Shown: positions 24,513 through 33,957, counted from the stretch's first letter. The stretch is DNA of 64,000 nt from Ferrovibrio terrae (GCF_007197755.1 NZ_CP041636.1:1400001-1464000), one strand, 5' to 3'. Translations and numbers: made by a program. The notes: a model not told the origin generated them from the sequence alone.

Positions 24513-26774
24513 ATGAACGACGATCTTCTGCAGGCGGTTGTAGATACCGCGATCGACGGCCTGATCCTGATCGAGGCGGACGGGCGGATCGCCCTCTATA
24601 ACACCGCCTGCGAGCGGTTGTTCGGCTACAGCCGCGAGGAAGTTCTGGGCTGCAATGTCTCGATGCTGATGCCCGAACCCGACCGTTCGGCGCATGACGG
24701 CTATATCGGGCGATATCGCTCAACCGGCGAGAAACGCATCATCGGCATCGGCCGCGAGGTGATGGGCCGGCGCAAGGACGGCACGGTCTTTCCCTTCGAG
24801 CTGGCGGTCGGTGAATACAGTCGCGACGGCCGCGTGATGTTCGTGGGTGTGATCCATGATCTCAGCAAATACCGCCGCAGCGAAGGGCGGCTGGGCAAGA
24901 TGGTGGAAACCGCCATCGACGGCATGATCCTGATCGATGCCCGCGGGATCGTGAAACTGTTCAATCCCGCCTGCGAGAAACTGTTCGGCTACGGGCCCGA
25001 CGAAGTGCTCGGCCGCAATGTCTCGATGCTGATGCCCGAACCCGACCGCTCGGCGCATGACGGCTATCTGCATCATCACCTCAGCACCGGCGAGAAACGC
25101 ATCATTGGCATCGGCCGCGAGGTGATGGGCCGCCGCAAGGATGGCACAGTATTTCCGTTCTCGCTGGCGGTGGGCAGCTTCGAGGAAGATGGGGCGCCGA
25201 TCTTCGTCGGCGTCATCCACGACCTGACGCAATACCGGCTGAGCCAGCAGCGCCGGCAGGAAAGCGAGGCGCGCTTCCGTCTGCTGGTGGATTCCATCAC
25301 CGATTACGCCATCTTCCTGATGGATCCCGACGGCATCGTGCTGACCTGGAATACCGGGGCGCAGAACCTGACCGGCTACATGCCTGACGAAGCGATCGGC
25401 AAGCGGCGCGACCAGTTTTATGTTGCTGCAGCGCGCGAGGGCCATCAGCCCGGTGATGCGCTGCGCATCGCCGCCGAGAAGGGCCGCTACGTCAACGAGG
25501 AATTGCGTTTGCGCAAGGATGGCTCGCAATTCTGGGCCAGCGTGGTGATCAGCGCACTGCGCGATAGCGATGGCGATCTGCACGGCTTTGTCAATATCAC
25601 GCGCGACATGACCGAGCGGCGGCAGGCCGACGAATTGCGCGACCAACTGCGCCAAGCGCAGAAAATGGAGGCGCTCGGCCAGCTGACCGGCGGCATCGCG
25701 CATGACTTCAACAACCTGCTGGCGGTGATCGTCGGCAATCTCGAACTGCTGGGCGACCGCGTCATTGATGACGACGGCAAAAGGATGATTGATCAGGCGC
25801 TGCGCAATGCCGAACGCGGCGCCGAGCTGACGCGCCGTCTGCTGGCCTTTGGGCGCCAGCAGCAGCTGCAACCCACCCGGTTCGACATCAATGACCTGAT
25901 CAACAGCATGCTCGATATGCTGCGGCGGACGCTGGGTTCTGGCGTGTCGATCCAGCCGGCGCTGGAACTCGATGTCTATATGGTCGAGGCCGATCCGAAC
26001 CAGCTCGAGAATGCCATCCTCAACATCGCGCTGAATGCCCGCGATGCCATGAACGGCAACGGCACGCTGGCGATCCGCACCACGGTGGCGCATCTGTCTG
26101 AGCCGCGCGCGATGTCCAACCGGATCTTGCCTGTCGGCACTTATGTGATGGTCAGCATCCGCGATACCGGCTGCGGCATGCCATCCGACGTCGTCGCCCG
26201 CGTCTTCGAACCCTTCTTCACCACCAAGGAAGTCGGCAAGGGCAGCGGGCTGGGCCTGAGCATGGTCTACGGCTTTATCACCCAGTCGAACGGTTTCATC
26301 GAAATCGACACCATGCCCGGTGCCGGCACCGAATTCCGGCTGTATCTGCCGGCGCTGGAAGGCGACCGGCTGGCCGCCCGCAAGCCCGAGCACGATCCAA
26401 ACCGGCGACTGGTGCTCTGTGTCGACGACAATCAGGATGTACGCGCCACCATGACGGCGCTGCTGGGCAGCCTGGGCTTTGCCGTGCTGCCGGCAGCCAC
26501 GCCCGCCGATGCGTTGCAGGAACTGCGCCGCGGCCTGCCGATCGATCTGCTGCTGACCGACATCCAGATGCCGGGCGGCATGAATGGCATCGAATTGGCG
26601 GACGAGGTGCTGGCGAAGAAGCCCGGTCTGCCGGTGCTGTTCATGTCAGGCTCCGCCGGCAATGACGATTTGCGGCATACGCGTTACTTTGGCGTGTCGG
26701 AGGTTCTGGCCAAGCCGGTGCGCAAGGCCGATCTGGCCGAAGCGGTCAAGCGCATGCTGGGAGAGACGTCGTAA
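24513..26774 (+). CDS. Hybrid sensor histidine kinase with tandem FixL-type haem-PAS domains
   Basis: A 753-residue hybrid kinase without membrane segments. Domains in order: PAS1 (about 5-115), PAS2 (126-236), PAS3 (255-375), HisKA with phospho-His397 in GGIAHDFNNLL, HATPase (about 480-620), receiver with Asp683 in LLTDIQMPGG. PAS1 and PAS2 copy the FixL haem pocket. PAS1 has His61, Arg67 and Arg81, spaced as His200, Arg206 and Arg220 of Bradyrhizobium FixL. PAS2 has His182 and Arg202, but His188 at the Arg206 position. The two domains repeat with a 121-residue period. Oxygen or another haem ligand is the likely signal; the divergent receiver is the likely partner. No FixJ-type output gene is nearby. 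Confidence 0.93.
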   Translation: MNDDLLQAVVDTAIDGLILIEADGRIALYNTACERLFGYSREEVLGCNVSMLMPEPDRSAHDGYIGRYRSTGEKRIIGIGREVMGRRKDGTVFPFELAVGEYSRDGRVMFVGVIHDLSKYRRSEGRLGKMVETAIDGMILIDARGIVKLFNPACEKLFGYGPDEVLGRNVSMLMPEPDRSAHDGYLHHHLSTGEKRIIGIGREVMGRRKDGTVFPFSLAVGSFEEDGAPIFVGVIHDLTQYRLSQQRRQESEARFRLLVDSITDYAIFLMDPDGIVLTWNTGAQNLTGYMPDEAIGKRRDQFYVAAAREGHQPGDALRIAAEKGRYVNEELRLRKDGSQFWASVVISALRDSDGDLHGFVNITRDMTERRQADELRDQLRQAQKMEALGQLTGGIAHDFNNLLAVIVGNLELLGDRVIDDDGKRMIDQALRNAERGAELTRRLLAFGRQQQLQPTRFDINDLINSMLDMLRRTLGSGVSIQPALELDVYMVEADPNQLENAILNIALNARDAMNGNGTLAIRTTVAHLSEPRAMSNRILPVGTYVMVSIRDTGCGMPSDVVARVFEPFFTTKEVGKGSGLGLSMVYGFITQSNGFIEIDTMPGAGTEFRLYLPALEGDRLAARKPEHDPNRRLVLCVDDNQDVRATMTALLGSLGFAVLPAATPADALQELRRGLPIDLLLTDIQMPGGMNGIELADEVLAKKPGLPVLFMSGSAGNDDLRHTRYFGVSEVLAKPVRKADLAEAVKRMLGETS

Positions 26775-26778
26775 AGTC

Positions 26779-28506
26779 TCAGTCCGCCGCGTCACGCAGC
26801 TGGGTGTCGCGCGGATGCGAGTCACGCGCTGGCGGCGCGCCGTCTTTCCAGGTCACGTTGTAGAGATCGAAGCGGCGATCTTTCAGGTTCTGCACTGTTC
26901 CGTGCTGGCGTGCGGCGGCCAGGCTGTCAAGCTGCACATCTGCAATAGCGACCATTTCCACATTCGGTGTGGTGTCGGCGGCGATGCCGTCGCGCGCGAA
27001 GGCGAAATCGCAGGGCGTCAGCACACAGCTCTGGGCATACTGGATGTCCATATTGTCCACGCTGGGCAGGTTACCGACATTGCCGGCCATCACCACATAG
27101 CACTGGTTTTCTATGGCACGGGCCTGGGCGCAGTAGCGCACGCGCTGATAGCTCTGGCGCTCGTCAGTGCAGAAGGGCACGAACAGGATCTGCGCGCCCT
27201 GGTCGACGAGATGTCGCGCCAGTTCGGGGAATTCGGCGTCGTAGCAGATCATCACGCCGATCGGGCCGAAATCGGTCTCGATCACATTCGAGCTGTTGCC
27301 GCCGGTGATGTTCCACCAGTAGCGTTCGTTCGGCGTCGGGTGGATCTTGCGCTGTTCATGCACCGCGCCGTTGCGCAGGCAGACATAGCAGATGTTGTAG
27401 ACATGGCCGTCGACCGGATCGCGCGTCGGATGCGAGCCGCCGATGATATTGATGTTGTAGCTGACTGCCAGTTCGCTCAGCAGTGTCTTGATCCGGTCGG
27501 TGTAGCGCGTCAGTGCCGCGATGGCTTCCGCTGCCGGCACATTGCGATTCTCGATCGACAGCAGCTGCAGGGTGAAGAGTTCGGGGAACAGCGCGAAGTC
27601 GGCCTTGTAGTCGGCGACCACGTCGACGAAATACTCGACCTGCTTGGCGAATTCCTCAAACGACCGCACGGGCCGCTGCTGGTATTGCACGGCGGCGACG
27701 CGGGCGGTGCGTGCGCGCGGCAGCGGTGCGGAGATATGCACATCGCCCTCGGCACCATAGGCGGGATTGCGCCACACCATATGCGTGGCATGGCCGCGCG
27801 ATTCATGGTCGGTGTCGAGATAGCCGCGCAGCACGCCGATCGGCTCGAAGGCATTGCGGAGCTGGAAGTTGATCACCGGATCGCGCAGGTTGCCGGCGCG
27901 CACGCGGTCCAGATACTTCTCCGCCGAACGCAGCTGCGACCAGCGTCGGCTCAGGCCCGGCATGCGGCCGCCGAAGACAATGCCTTTCAGATGCAGCCGT
28001 TCGCAGAGCTGCTTGCGCGCGTTGTACAGCCGCTGGCCCAGGCGCAGGCCGCGATAATCGGGATCGACGCAGACTTCCATGCCGTAGAGCCAGTCGCCCT
28101 GGCTGTCATGCCGTGCCGCGTAGCCGCGTCCGGTGATGCCTTCCCAGTCATGCGGCTTCAGCGCCAGCTTCTCGGTGATGCGGAAGGTCGCGCAGTAGCC
28201 GACGATGGTGTTGTCGTAGATGGCAACAAACTGCCCCTGCGGGAAATGATGCTGGTGGCCGCGCAACTGCGCCACTGTATAGGCACCGTCCGTGCTGTGC
28301 CCGGCATAGACTTTCGTGGTCAGGGCATGGATGCCGGGGATGTCCTGCGGCGTGGCATTGCGCAGCAGCAGCCTGGGTTTGGCTGCGCCGGTAGGTACGG
28401 TTTCGACGGTCCCGGATTTGGCACGGCGCGGGGCACGCTGCTGCAGGGCGCGGCTGGCGCCCACGGCGGAGCCCGGCTTGGCGGGGGTTTTTTTCGGCGT
28501 GGTCAT
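26779..28506 (-). CDS. GNAT acetyltransferase fused to a nitrilase-family hydrolase
   Basis: A 575-residue two-domain protein. After a basic N-terminal tail, residues about 45-235 form a GNAT domain (LLLRNATPQDIPGIHALTTK, with the acetyl-CoA loop YRGLRLGQRLYNAR). Residues about 285-560 form a carbon-nitrogen hydrolase with the expected triad: Glu in ALFPELFTLQ, Lys in EQRKIHPTPNERYW and Cys in IGVMICYDAEFPEL. This fusion is known in many bacteria and is unassigned; a linked amide hydrolysis and acetyl transfer is plausible. It is divergent from the CHAD gene and convergent with the hybrid kinase. Confidence 0.92.
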   Translation of the reverse strand: MTTPKKTPAKPGSAVGASRALQQRAPRRAKSGTVETVPTGAAKPRLLLRNATPQDIPGIHALTTKVYAGHSTDGAYTVAQLRGHQHHFPQGQFVAIYDNTIVGYCATFRITEKLALKPHDWEGITGRGYAARHDSQGDWLYGMEVCVDPDYRGLRLGQRLYNARKQLCERLHLKGIVFGGRMPGLSRRWSQLRSAEKYLDRVRAGNLRDPVINFQLRNAFEPIGVLRGYLDTDHESRGHATHMVWRNPAYGAEGDVHISAPLPRARTARVAAVQYQQRPVRSFEEFAKQVEYFVDVVADYKADFALFPELFTLQLLSIENRNVPAAEAIAALTRYTDRIKTLLSELAVSYNINIIGGSHPTRDPVDGHVYNICYVCLRNGAVHEQRKIHPTPNERYWWNITGGNSSNVIETDFGPIGVMICYDAEFPELARHLVDQGAQILFVPFCTDERQSYQRVRYCAQARAIENQCYVVMAGNVGNLPSVDNMDIQYAQSCVLTPCDFAFARDGIAADTTPNVEMVAIADVQLDSLAAARQHGTVQNLKDRRFDLYNVTWKDGAPPARDSHPRDTQLRDAAD

Positions 28507-28640
28507 GATGAAATCTCGCTGCGGGGACTGATCGGAAAATCTCCCCTAACAACGGCGCAACGCGGCTTAAGGTGCCGAAATGAACGCGCAGAATGACCGC
28601 AAAAACCGGCGGCTGTGTGATGGAATGCTGCTGTGAGGAG

Positions 28641-28699
28641 AAAAGAAAAAGGGCCGCCCGGACGATGCCGGGGGGATGGCAGGGGGTGCCGGACGGCCC
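28641..28699 (-). terminator. Leftward T-tailed hairpin in a gap with no leftward gene before it
   Basis: GGGCCGCCCGG (28651-28661) and CCGGACGGCCC (28689-28699) form an 11-bp stem with one mismatch. On the minus strand it is followed by TTTTTCTTTT. It points left, yet the sequence to its right (28700-28882) has no recognised minus-strand gene. The gap 28507-28882 otherwise holds only promoters for the two divergent genes. Confidence 0.6.
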
Positions 28700-28882
28700 T
28701 GTTCAGACTGCCTTGGCAGCCTGCAATGAAGCGATTTGAGCCGATGAAAGCGGCAGAAATGGGGCGGCCGGCGGGTTTGTCGGCGCCCAGGTAACGCTCC
28801 CGGCCGTTTCGCAGAACTGTAACAATCGTAAACGGCTGTATTGTTTGACTATTTTCCAATGGCTCCGATAGAGTCCGCCGCC

Positions 28883-30343
28883 ATGAACGAACCGCCCGCG
28901 CTGCTGCGTTTCGGCCTTGCCCCGGGCGGGCTGTCGGCTTTGCGTCGGCATGACCTGCTCAGCGCGAAGCGCGGTCGCATCCTGAAATCCACTCTGGCCC
29001 TGCTCGATACGACGGATCGCCGCTTTGCGGCCGCCGGCTGGCTCTGCCTCGCGCTCGATGACACCGAAGGCAAGCGCATTGTCACGCTTCCGGTCAGCGG
29101 CCTGCCGCTCGCGCCGGCACCGGCGCTGGACGAGGTCGGCGATCTGGAAAAGCTGGCCGAAGGCACGCAGAGCGGTCACATCTACAGCCTGCGCCAGGAT
29201 GGCCATGCGATCATGCTGCAGGGCTACAAGGTGCAGCTCAAAAGCGGCAAACGCAGTGCGGTTTATGAGGCGCTGACCCTGCAGGCGCCTGCCGAAGCCG
29301 GTGCCGCTGTCGATGCGATGGCAGGCGATCTGGTGCGCGAGTTGCCGCTGCGCTGGACCGGTGCCGCGCCGCTGATCCAGGCTGCAGCCGCGCTTGATCT
29401 GGTCGAGCCGCAGTCGCTGCGCGCCGCCGGCCTCGATTTCGATCCGCCCGATGATGCCAGTGCCGCCGTTGTGCTGGCGGCTATCGGTCGACACTGTCTG
29501 GCGCAGTTCGATGCCAACCTGCTGCCGGTGCTGCGCGACCGCAATGCGGAAGGCGTGCATCAGATGCGCGTCGCACTGCGCCGCCTGCGCTCGGCCATCG
29601 GCGTATTTTCGGCGATGCTGGATGACAGCGCCCTCAATCCGCTGCTGGACGATCTGCGCTGGCTCGGCGCGCCGCTGGGGCGCAAGCGCGATCTCGATGT
29701 CTTCCTCACCGAAACGCTGACGCCGCTGCGCAGCCTGCCCGACGCGCCGAAACGCCTGCAGCATCTCGCCACCATCCTGGAAGACCGCCGCGTCTCGGCG
29801 CAGGAGGCGCTCGACGCCGCCCTGAATGCGCCGCGGCTCGCGGCGATGCGGCTCGGCCTCAACCGCTTCCTGTCCGCGGTCGAGGCCGGCGATGCGGCCG
29901 TGCTGTCCGACACCGCGCTGGCCTCTGCGCCGGCGGCGGATTTCGCCAGCGATATCCTGCACCGGCGGCGCCGGAAGGTGAAGGCGCTCGGCAGCCGCCA
30001 TGCCGAACTCGATGTGCCGGAACTGCACGACCTGCGCATCCGCGCCAAGAAGCTGCGCTATGCCGCTGAATTCTTCCGGCCACTGTTCAAACATCGCAAA
30101 GGCTCGCGGCGCTTTATCGCTGCACTGGCGCATCTGCAGGATTGTCTCGGCATGCTCAACGATGCCGATGTGGGTACGCGCCTGGTGCGCGACCTGCTGC
30201 CATCGCCGGACCAGGACCCGGCCGCTGCCGCAATCGCGGCCTGGTTCTCCGGCCGGCAACAGGTACAGCTCGCGCAGCTTGGCGAGGCCTGGGACAGTTT
30301 CGCGGCGCTGCGGCCGTTCTGGAAAGACCGCCGGTCCAGCTAG
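28883..30343 (+). CDS. CHAD domain-containing protein (CYTH-CHAD type)
   Basis: A 486-residue protein. The N-terminal half (about 1-190) is a diverged CYTH/triphosphate-tunnel-like region (LLRFGLAPGGLSALRRHDLL, later KVQLKSGKRSAVYEALTL). The C-terminal half is a CHAD domain, an all-helical fold with conserved basic residues: EGVHQMRVALRRLRSAIGVF, LGRKRDLDVFL, and LHDLRIRAKKLRYAAEFF. CHAD domains bind inorganic polyphosphate and localise to polyP granules. The start could also be 28859. Its last 4 nt overlap the convergent phosphodiesterase gene. Confidence 0.88.
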   Translation: MNEPPALLRFGLAPGGLSALRRHDLLSAKRGRILKSTLALLDTTDRRFAAAGWLCLALDDTEGKRIVTLPVSGLPLAPAPALDEVGDLEKLAEGTQSGHIYSLRQDGHAIMLQGYKVQLKSGKRSAVYEALTLQAPAEAGAAVDAMAGDLVRELPLRWTGAAPLIQAAAALDLVEPQSLRAAGLDFDPPDDASAAVVLAAIGRHCLAQFDANLLPVLRDRNAEGVHQMRVALRRLRSAIGVFSAMLDDSALNPLLDDLRWLGAPLGRKRDLDVFLTETLTPLRSLPDAPKRLQHLATILEDRRVSAQEALDAALNAPRLAAMRLGLNRFLSAVEAGDAAVLSDTALASAPAADFASDILHRRRRKVKALGSRHAELDVPELHDLRIRAKKLRYAAEFFRPLFKHRKGSRRFIAALAHLQDCLGMLNDADVGTRLVRDLLPSPDQDPAAAAIAAWFSGRQQVQLAQLGEAWDSFAALRPFWKDRRSS

Positions 30344-31164
30344 TCGATCAGCTTGCCATCCGGCCCGTGGAAGGGATGCGGCCCGTCGTGGTCGCCGATC
30401 GCCACCGTATGCGTGATCAGCCTGCCATCGTTCCACCAGTGCAGCATGTAGCCCGGCGGTTCCATGGTGAAGCGGCTCGGCGCATCCGGATCGATATCCA
30501 GCGCCACCTGATGCGCCGGGCTCGGGCAGGTCAGCGCAGTGCGGCCGCCGACATCGGCGCGGATCACGCGATGCAGATGTCCGCACAGGATCAGCCTGAT
30601 CTGCGGGTGCTGCGCGACAATACGCTCGAACTCGGTCGCGCCCTTCAGGCCGATCTTGTCCATATGGCCGATGCCGGTGATGAAGGGCGGATGATGCATC
30701 ATCACCAGCGTCGGCTGGTCGGGCCGCTGCCTCAGTGCGTCCTCCAGCCAGCTTAAACGCTCGGCGCAGAGTTCGCCGCCGCCCTGGCCAGGAATCAGCG
30801 TGTCGAGGCCAATGAGGCGCAGCGGATAGTCATCATTCACCGCGAATTGCAGGAAGCTGCCGCGTTCCTTCGGCAGATAGCCGCCGGTGGCGAAGGCATC
30901 GCGCATCGCGTCGCGTTCATCATGGTTGCCGGGGATGGCTATGATGCGCTGCTTGAGCGGCGCCAGAATCGATTTGAGGTGATCGTATTCTTCCGGCCGG
31001 CCGAGATCGACCAGGTCACCGGTCAGCAGGATCAGGTCGGGCTGCTGCTTCAGCGTCTGCAGGTGCTGCACGCAGACTTCCAGCATCGCGGCGGTATCGA
31101 CCTTGCGGTAGGCCAGCTTCCCCGGCAGCTTGATATGGGTGTCGGTGATCTGGGCGATCAGCAT
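30340..31164 (-). CDS. GpdQ-like metallophosphodiesterase
   Basis: A 274-residue calcineurin-type phosphoesterase with all metal motifs: ITDTH (residues 6-10), GDLVD, GNHDE, MMHHPP and CGHLH. Its length and the segments MLIAQITDTHIK and GRPEEYDHL match glycerophosphodiesterase GpdQ more closely than CpdA. It is last in a run with an ABC importer and a DeoR regulator, 59 nt behind the ATPase gene. Hydrolysis of an imported phosphodiester is inferred; a cyclic-nucleotide phosphodiesterase is the alternative. Confidence 0.87.
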   Translation of the reverse strand: MLIAQITDTHIKLPGKLAYRKVDTAAMLEVCVQHLQTLKQQPDLILLTGDLVDLGRPEEYDHLKSILAPLKQRIIAIPGNHDERDAMRDAFATGGYLPKERGSFLQFAVNDDYPLRLIGLDTLIPGQGGGELCAERLSWLEDALRQRPDQPTLVMMHHPPFITGIGHMDKIGLKGATEFERIVAQHPQIRLILCGHLHRVIRADVGGRTALTCPSPAHQVALDIDPDAPSRFTMEPPGYMLHWWNDGRLITHTVAIGDHDGPHPFHGPDGKLID

Positions 31165-31223
31165 GGGGGCTTCCTCGTTCCTTCATCCGTCATTCCCGCT
31201 TTCGCGGGGACGACGACTATATC

Positions 31224-32267
31224 CTACAGAATCACTATACCGCGCGGGTCGATGGCCAGTCCTATCTGTTCGCCGCGGGAAAAGTCGCGGCGCGCCGTGC
31301 TTTCCACCACCAGCGGCAGCTTCTCGCCGACTTCGACGAACAGTCGCGTGCGGTCGCCGAGGAAGAAGGCCGAGGCAATCGTGCCCTGCAGGCGACTGGC
31401 TTCGCCGGTGTCCGTCACGCGGATGTCTTCCGGGCGGAACAGGATTTCGCTGGCATCGGCCGGAGCATCGGGCCAGGGCAGATCGCCGGCGCGGCAGGTG
31501 AACACGCCGTTGCGCACGGCGCCGTTCAGGCGGTTCATGGTGCCGATGAAGTCGGCGACAAACCGCGTGGCGGGTTTTTGATAGATGTCGCGCGGCGCGC
31601 CGATCTGGGCGACGCGGCCATGCTCCATGACGACAATGCGGTCGCCCAGCGCCATGGCTTCGGCCTGGTCATGGGTGACGTAAATCGCGGTGATCTGCAG
31701 CGACCGCAGCAGCGTGTCGATTTCCAGCCGCAAGGTATCGCGCAGCTTGGCGTCCAGCGCAGTGAGAGGTTCATCCAGCAGCAGCGCGCGCGGACGCACG
31801 GCGATGGCGCGCGCCAGCGCCACACGCTGGCGCTGGCCGCCCGACAGTTGGTCGATACGGCGGTTGGCCAGCTTCTCGATCTGCATCATGCCCAGCATCT
31901 CACCGACGCGGGTGCGTACCTGGGCGCTGGGCATTTTGCGAATCTTCAGGCCGTAGCCGATATTCTCGGCCACGGTCATGTTGGGGAACAGCGCGTAGGA
32001 CTGGAACACCATGCCGACGTTCCGTTGCTCGATCGGAATCTGCGTCACGTCCTGGCCGTCGAACAGCACGCTTCCGCCGGCATCGGGTTCTTCCAGACCG
32101 GCGATGATGCGGAGCGTGGTGGTCTTGCCGCAGCCCGACGGGCCGAGGAAGACCACGGTCTCGCCGGCATTGATCGACAGATCGAGCGGCTCCAGCGCCT
32201 TGGTGCCGTCGGCAAAGGTCTTCGCGCAGTTCTTTAGCGCGATCGACATGGGATTGATGTCACTCAT
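31224..32267 (-). CDS. ABC transporter ATP-binding protein (PotA/FbpC type)
   Basis: A 347-residue ATPase. Walker A is FLGPSGCGKTTTLR, the Q-loop is VGMVFQSYALFPNMTVAENI, the signature is LSGGQRQRVALARAI and Walker B is LLLDEPLTALDAKLR. A C-terminal TOBE domain follows (ILFRPEDIRV). The start at 32267 overlaps the upstream permease stop in an ATGA. It belongs to the family that energises import of iron, polyamines, phosphonates or glycerophosphodiesters; the neighbouring GpdQ-like enzyme favours a phosphorus compound. Confidence 0.92.
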   Translation of the reverse strand: MSDINPMSIALKNCAKTFADGTKALEPLDLSINAGETVVFLGPSGCGKTTTLRIIAGLEEPDAGGSVLFDGQDVTQIPIEQRNVGMVFQSYALFPNMTVAENIGYGLKIRKMPSAQVRTRVGEMLGMMQIEKLANRRIDQLSGGQRQRVALARAIAVRPRALLLDEPLTALDAKLRDTLRLEIDTLLRSLQITAIYVTHDQAEAMALGDRIVVMEHGRVAQIGAPRDIYQKPATRFVADFIGTMNRLNGAVRNGVFTCRAGDLPWPDAPADASEILFRPEDIRVTDTGEASRLQGTIASAFFLGDRTRLFVEVGEKLPLVVESTARRDFSRGEQIGLAIDPRGIVIL

Positions 32268-33073
32268 TGGGCATTGTCCTCGGCAACAAACTTTTTGAGA
32301 CGCGGCTGGGCAAAAGCCTGCAGGGCCAGCAGCAGCGGCATGATCATCAGGAAGAAGACCAGCGTATAGGCGCTGCCGATTTCCAGGCGGAGCGACGCGT
32401 AAGCGTCGGCCAGGCCCACGGGCAGCGTCTTGGTGAAGGGCGTGTGCAGCAGCCAGGTCATGTTGAATTCGCCCATTGACAGCGTCACCACCATCAGTGA
32501 GCCGGCAAGAATGCCCGCGCGGCAATTGGGCAGCACGATGTCGCGGAAGCGCCGCCACCAGCTCGCACCCAGCGAGGCCGCGCCCTCTTCCAAAGTATTG
32601 AGGTCGATGGCCATCAGCACGGCCAGCACGCTGCGCACCATGAAGGGCAGGGTGAACAGCACATGGCCGACCAGGATGAAGCCCCAGCTGGTGCGGAAGC
32701 CCGACAGGCTGCCATAGGTGACGATCAGCGCCAGCGCAGTCGCCAATCCAGGCACAGCCACCGGCATTACCAGCAGTTCCTCAATGGCACGGCTGAGCGC
32801 GCTCTGGCGTCGCGCCAGCACATAGGCTGTCGGAATGCCGATCAGGAGCGTGACGACCAGGCAGGCCAGCGAGATGCCGATAGAGAGGAAGATGGTGTTG
32901 CGGTAGCCGTTCCAGACTTCCATCACCCAGCGCAAGGTCAGCCCGCTTTCGATGCCGACCAGATAGTTCACGGTCAGGCCGGCCATGATCGACAGGATCA
33001 CCGGCACGATCAGGAAGGCGCAAACCAAGAGCGTGAACGCGAGCTGCAGGTTGAAAAGCCATTTGGTGCGCAT
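32264..33073 (-). CDS. ABC transporter permease (second subunit)
   Basis: A 269-residue inner-membrane permease with six predicted segments. The EAA loop is LEEGAASLGASWWRRFRDIV. The ATG at 33073 lies 4 nt after the stop of the other permease; a start 7 codons earlier would overlap that gene. It ends with a 4-nt overlap with the ATPase gene, so the two permeases and the ATPase are translated as a block. Confidence 0.9.
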   Translation of the reverse strand: MRTKWLFNLQLAFTLLVCAFLIVPVILSIMAGLTVNYLVGIESGLTLRWVMEVWNGYRNTIFLSIGISLACLVVTLLIGIPTAYVLARRQSALSRAIEELLVMPVAVPGLATALALIVTYGSLSGFRTSWGFILVGHVLFTLPFMVRSVLAVLMAIDLNTLEEGAASLGASWWRRFRDIVLPNCRAGILAGSLMVVTLSMGEFNMTWLLHTPFTKTLPVGLADAYASLRLEIGSAYTLVFFLMIMPLLLALQAFAQPRLKKFVAEDNAQ

Positions 33074-33077
33074 GGCG

Positions 33078-33899
33078 CTAACCCGCCGCCGCAACGGTGC
33101 CGCCGGCGGCCGTGCGCGCCAGCGCCAGCACGATCCAGGTGACTGCGCCGAGCACGAAACTGAGCGCGGCGGCCATGGCGATATTCGCCGACAGCGTGAA
33201 TTCGGTATAGATCACCATCGGCAGCACATTGATCCTGGCGGCCAGCGTGAAGGCCGTGCCGAAAGCGCCGACGGCGGTGGCGAAGCAGATCGCGCCGGCC
33301 GAGATGAAGGCGGGCTTGAGCCCGGGAATGATGACATCGAGCACGACGCGCAACGGCGAAGCGCCGAGCGAACGCGCGGCCTCTTCCAGCTTGGGGTCGA
33401 GCTTTTCGGCGGCGGCCATCACGGTGAGTATGGTGCGCGGGATCGAGAAATAGACATAGCCCATGAACAGGCCGGCGAGCGAATACGCGAATACGATCCT
33501 GTCGCCGGTCAGCGCTTCGCTGACGGTGCCGATCAGTCCCTGGCGGCCGGCCAGCATGATCACCATGAAGCCGATGACGACGCCGGGAAAGGCCAGCGGA
33601 AAGGTCAGCATGGCGACCAGCGCGGCATTGCCGGGAAATTTGTGGCGCTGCAGGAACACGCCGCTGATGCCGCTGATCGCCAGCGTCACGATGGTGGTCA
33701 GCACGGCGACGGCCAGCGTGGCGAGCAGGCTGTTGAAGTAATTCGCATTGGTGATGATGGCGGCATAAGCCGCCCAGCCGTGCTCTTTTCCGCTGCCGCC
33801 GATCAGGAAGAGTTCGGCCATCGGAATAAGGAAAAAGGCCGAGAAGAAAATTCCGGCCGGCAGCAGCAGCAGTATCAGGCGTCGCGTTTCGCGTTGCAT
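33078..33899 (-). CDS. ABC transporter permease (first subunit)
   Basis: A 273-residue inner-membrane permease. The N-terminus MQRETRRLILLLLPAGIFFS leads into a first membrane segment; the EAA loop is LEEAARSLGASPLRVVLDVI. It pairs with the permease at 32264-33073. A strong hairpin separates it from the binding-protein gene upstream, which probably makes the binding protein more abundant than the membrane parts. Confidence 0.9.
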   Translation of the reverse strand: MQRETRRLILLLLPAGIFFSAFFLIPMAELFLIGGSGKEHGWAAYAAIITNANYFNSLLATLAVAVLTTIVTLAISGISGVFLQRHKFPGNAALVAMLTFPLAFPGVVIGFMVIMLAGRQGLIGTVSEALTGDRIVFAYSLAGLFMGYVYFSIPRTILTVMAAAEKLDPKLEEAARSLGASPLRVVLDVIIPGLKPAFISAGAICFATAVGAFGTAFTLAARINVLPMVIYTEFTLSANIAMAAALSFVLGAVTWIVLALARTAAGGTVAAAG

Positions 33900-33931
33900 T
33901 TTTTTACGTTGTTTCCTCCGCGAAGAAAGAA

Positions 33932-33957
33932 GCGGGGCAGCCGAGAGGCTGCCCCGC
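33932..33957 (-). terminator. Perfect hairpin between binding-protein and permease genes
   Basis: GCGGGGCAGCC and GGCTGCCCCGC pair over 11 bp with a 4-nt loop. On the minus strand it is followed by TTCTTTCTT. Placed between the binding-protein gene and the permease gene, it is likely a partial terminator or a 3'-end stabiliser that sets subunit ratios. Confidence 0.75.

Noticed and set aside
28703-30586. A frame antisense to the CHAD gene
   Set aside because: The CHAD motifs on the plus strand are clear. Only the part right of the leftward terminator is kept, as a possible RNA.
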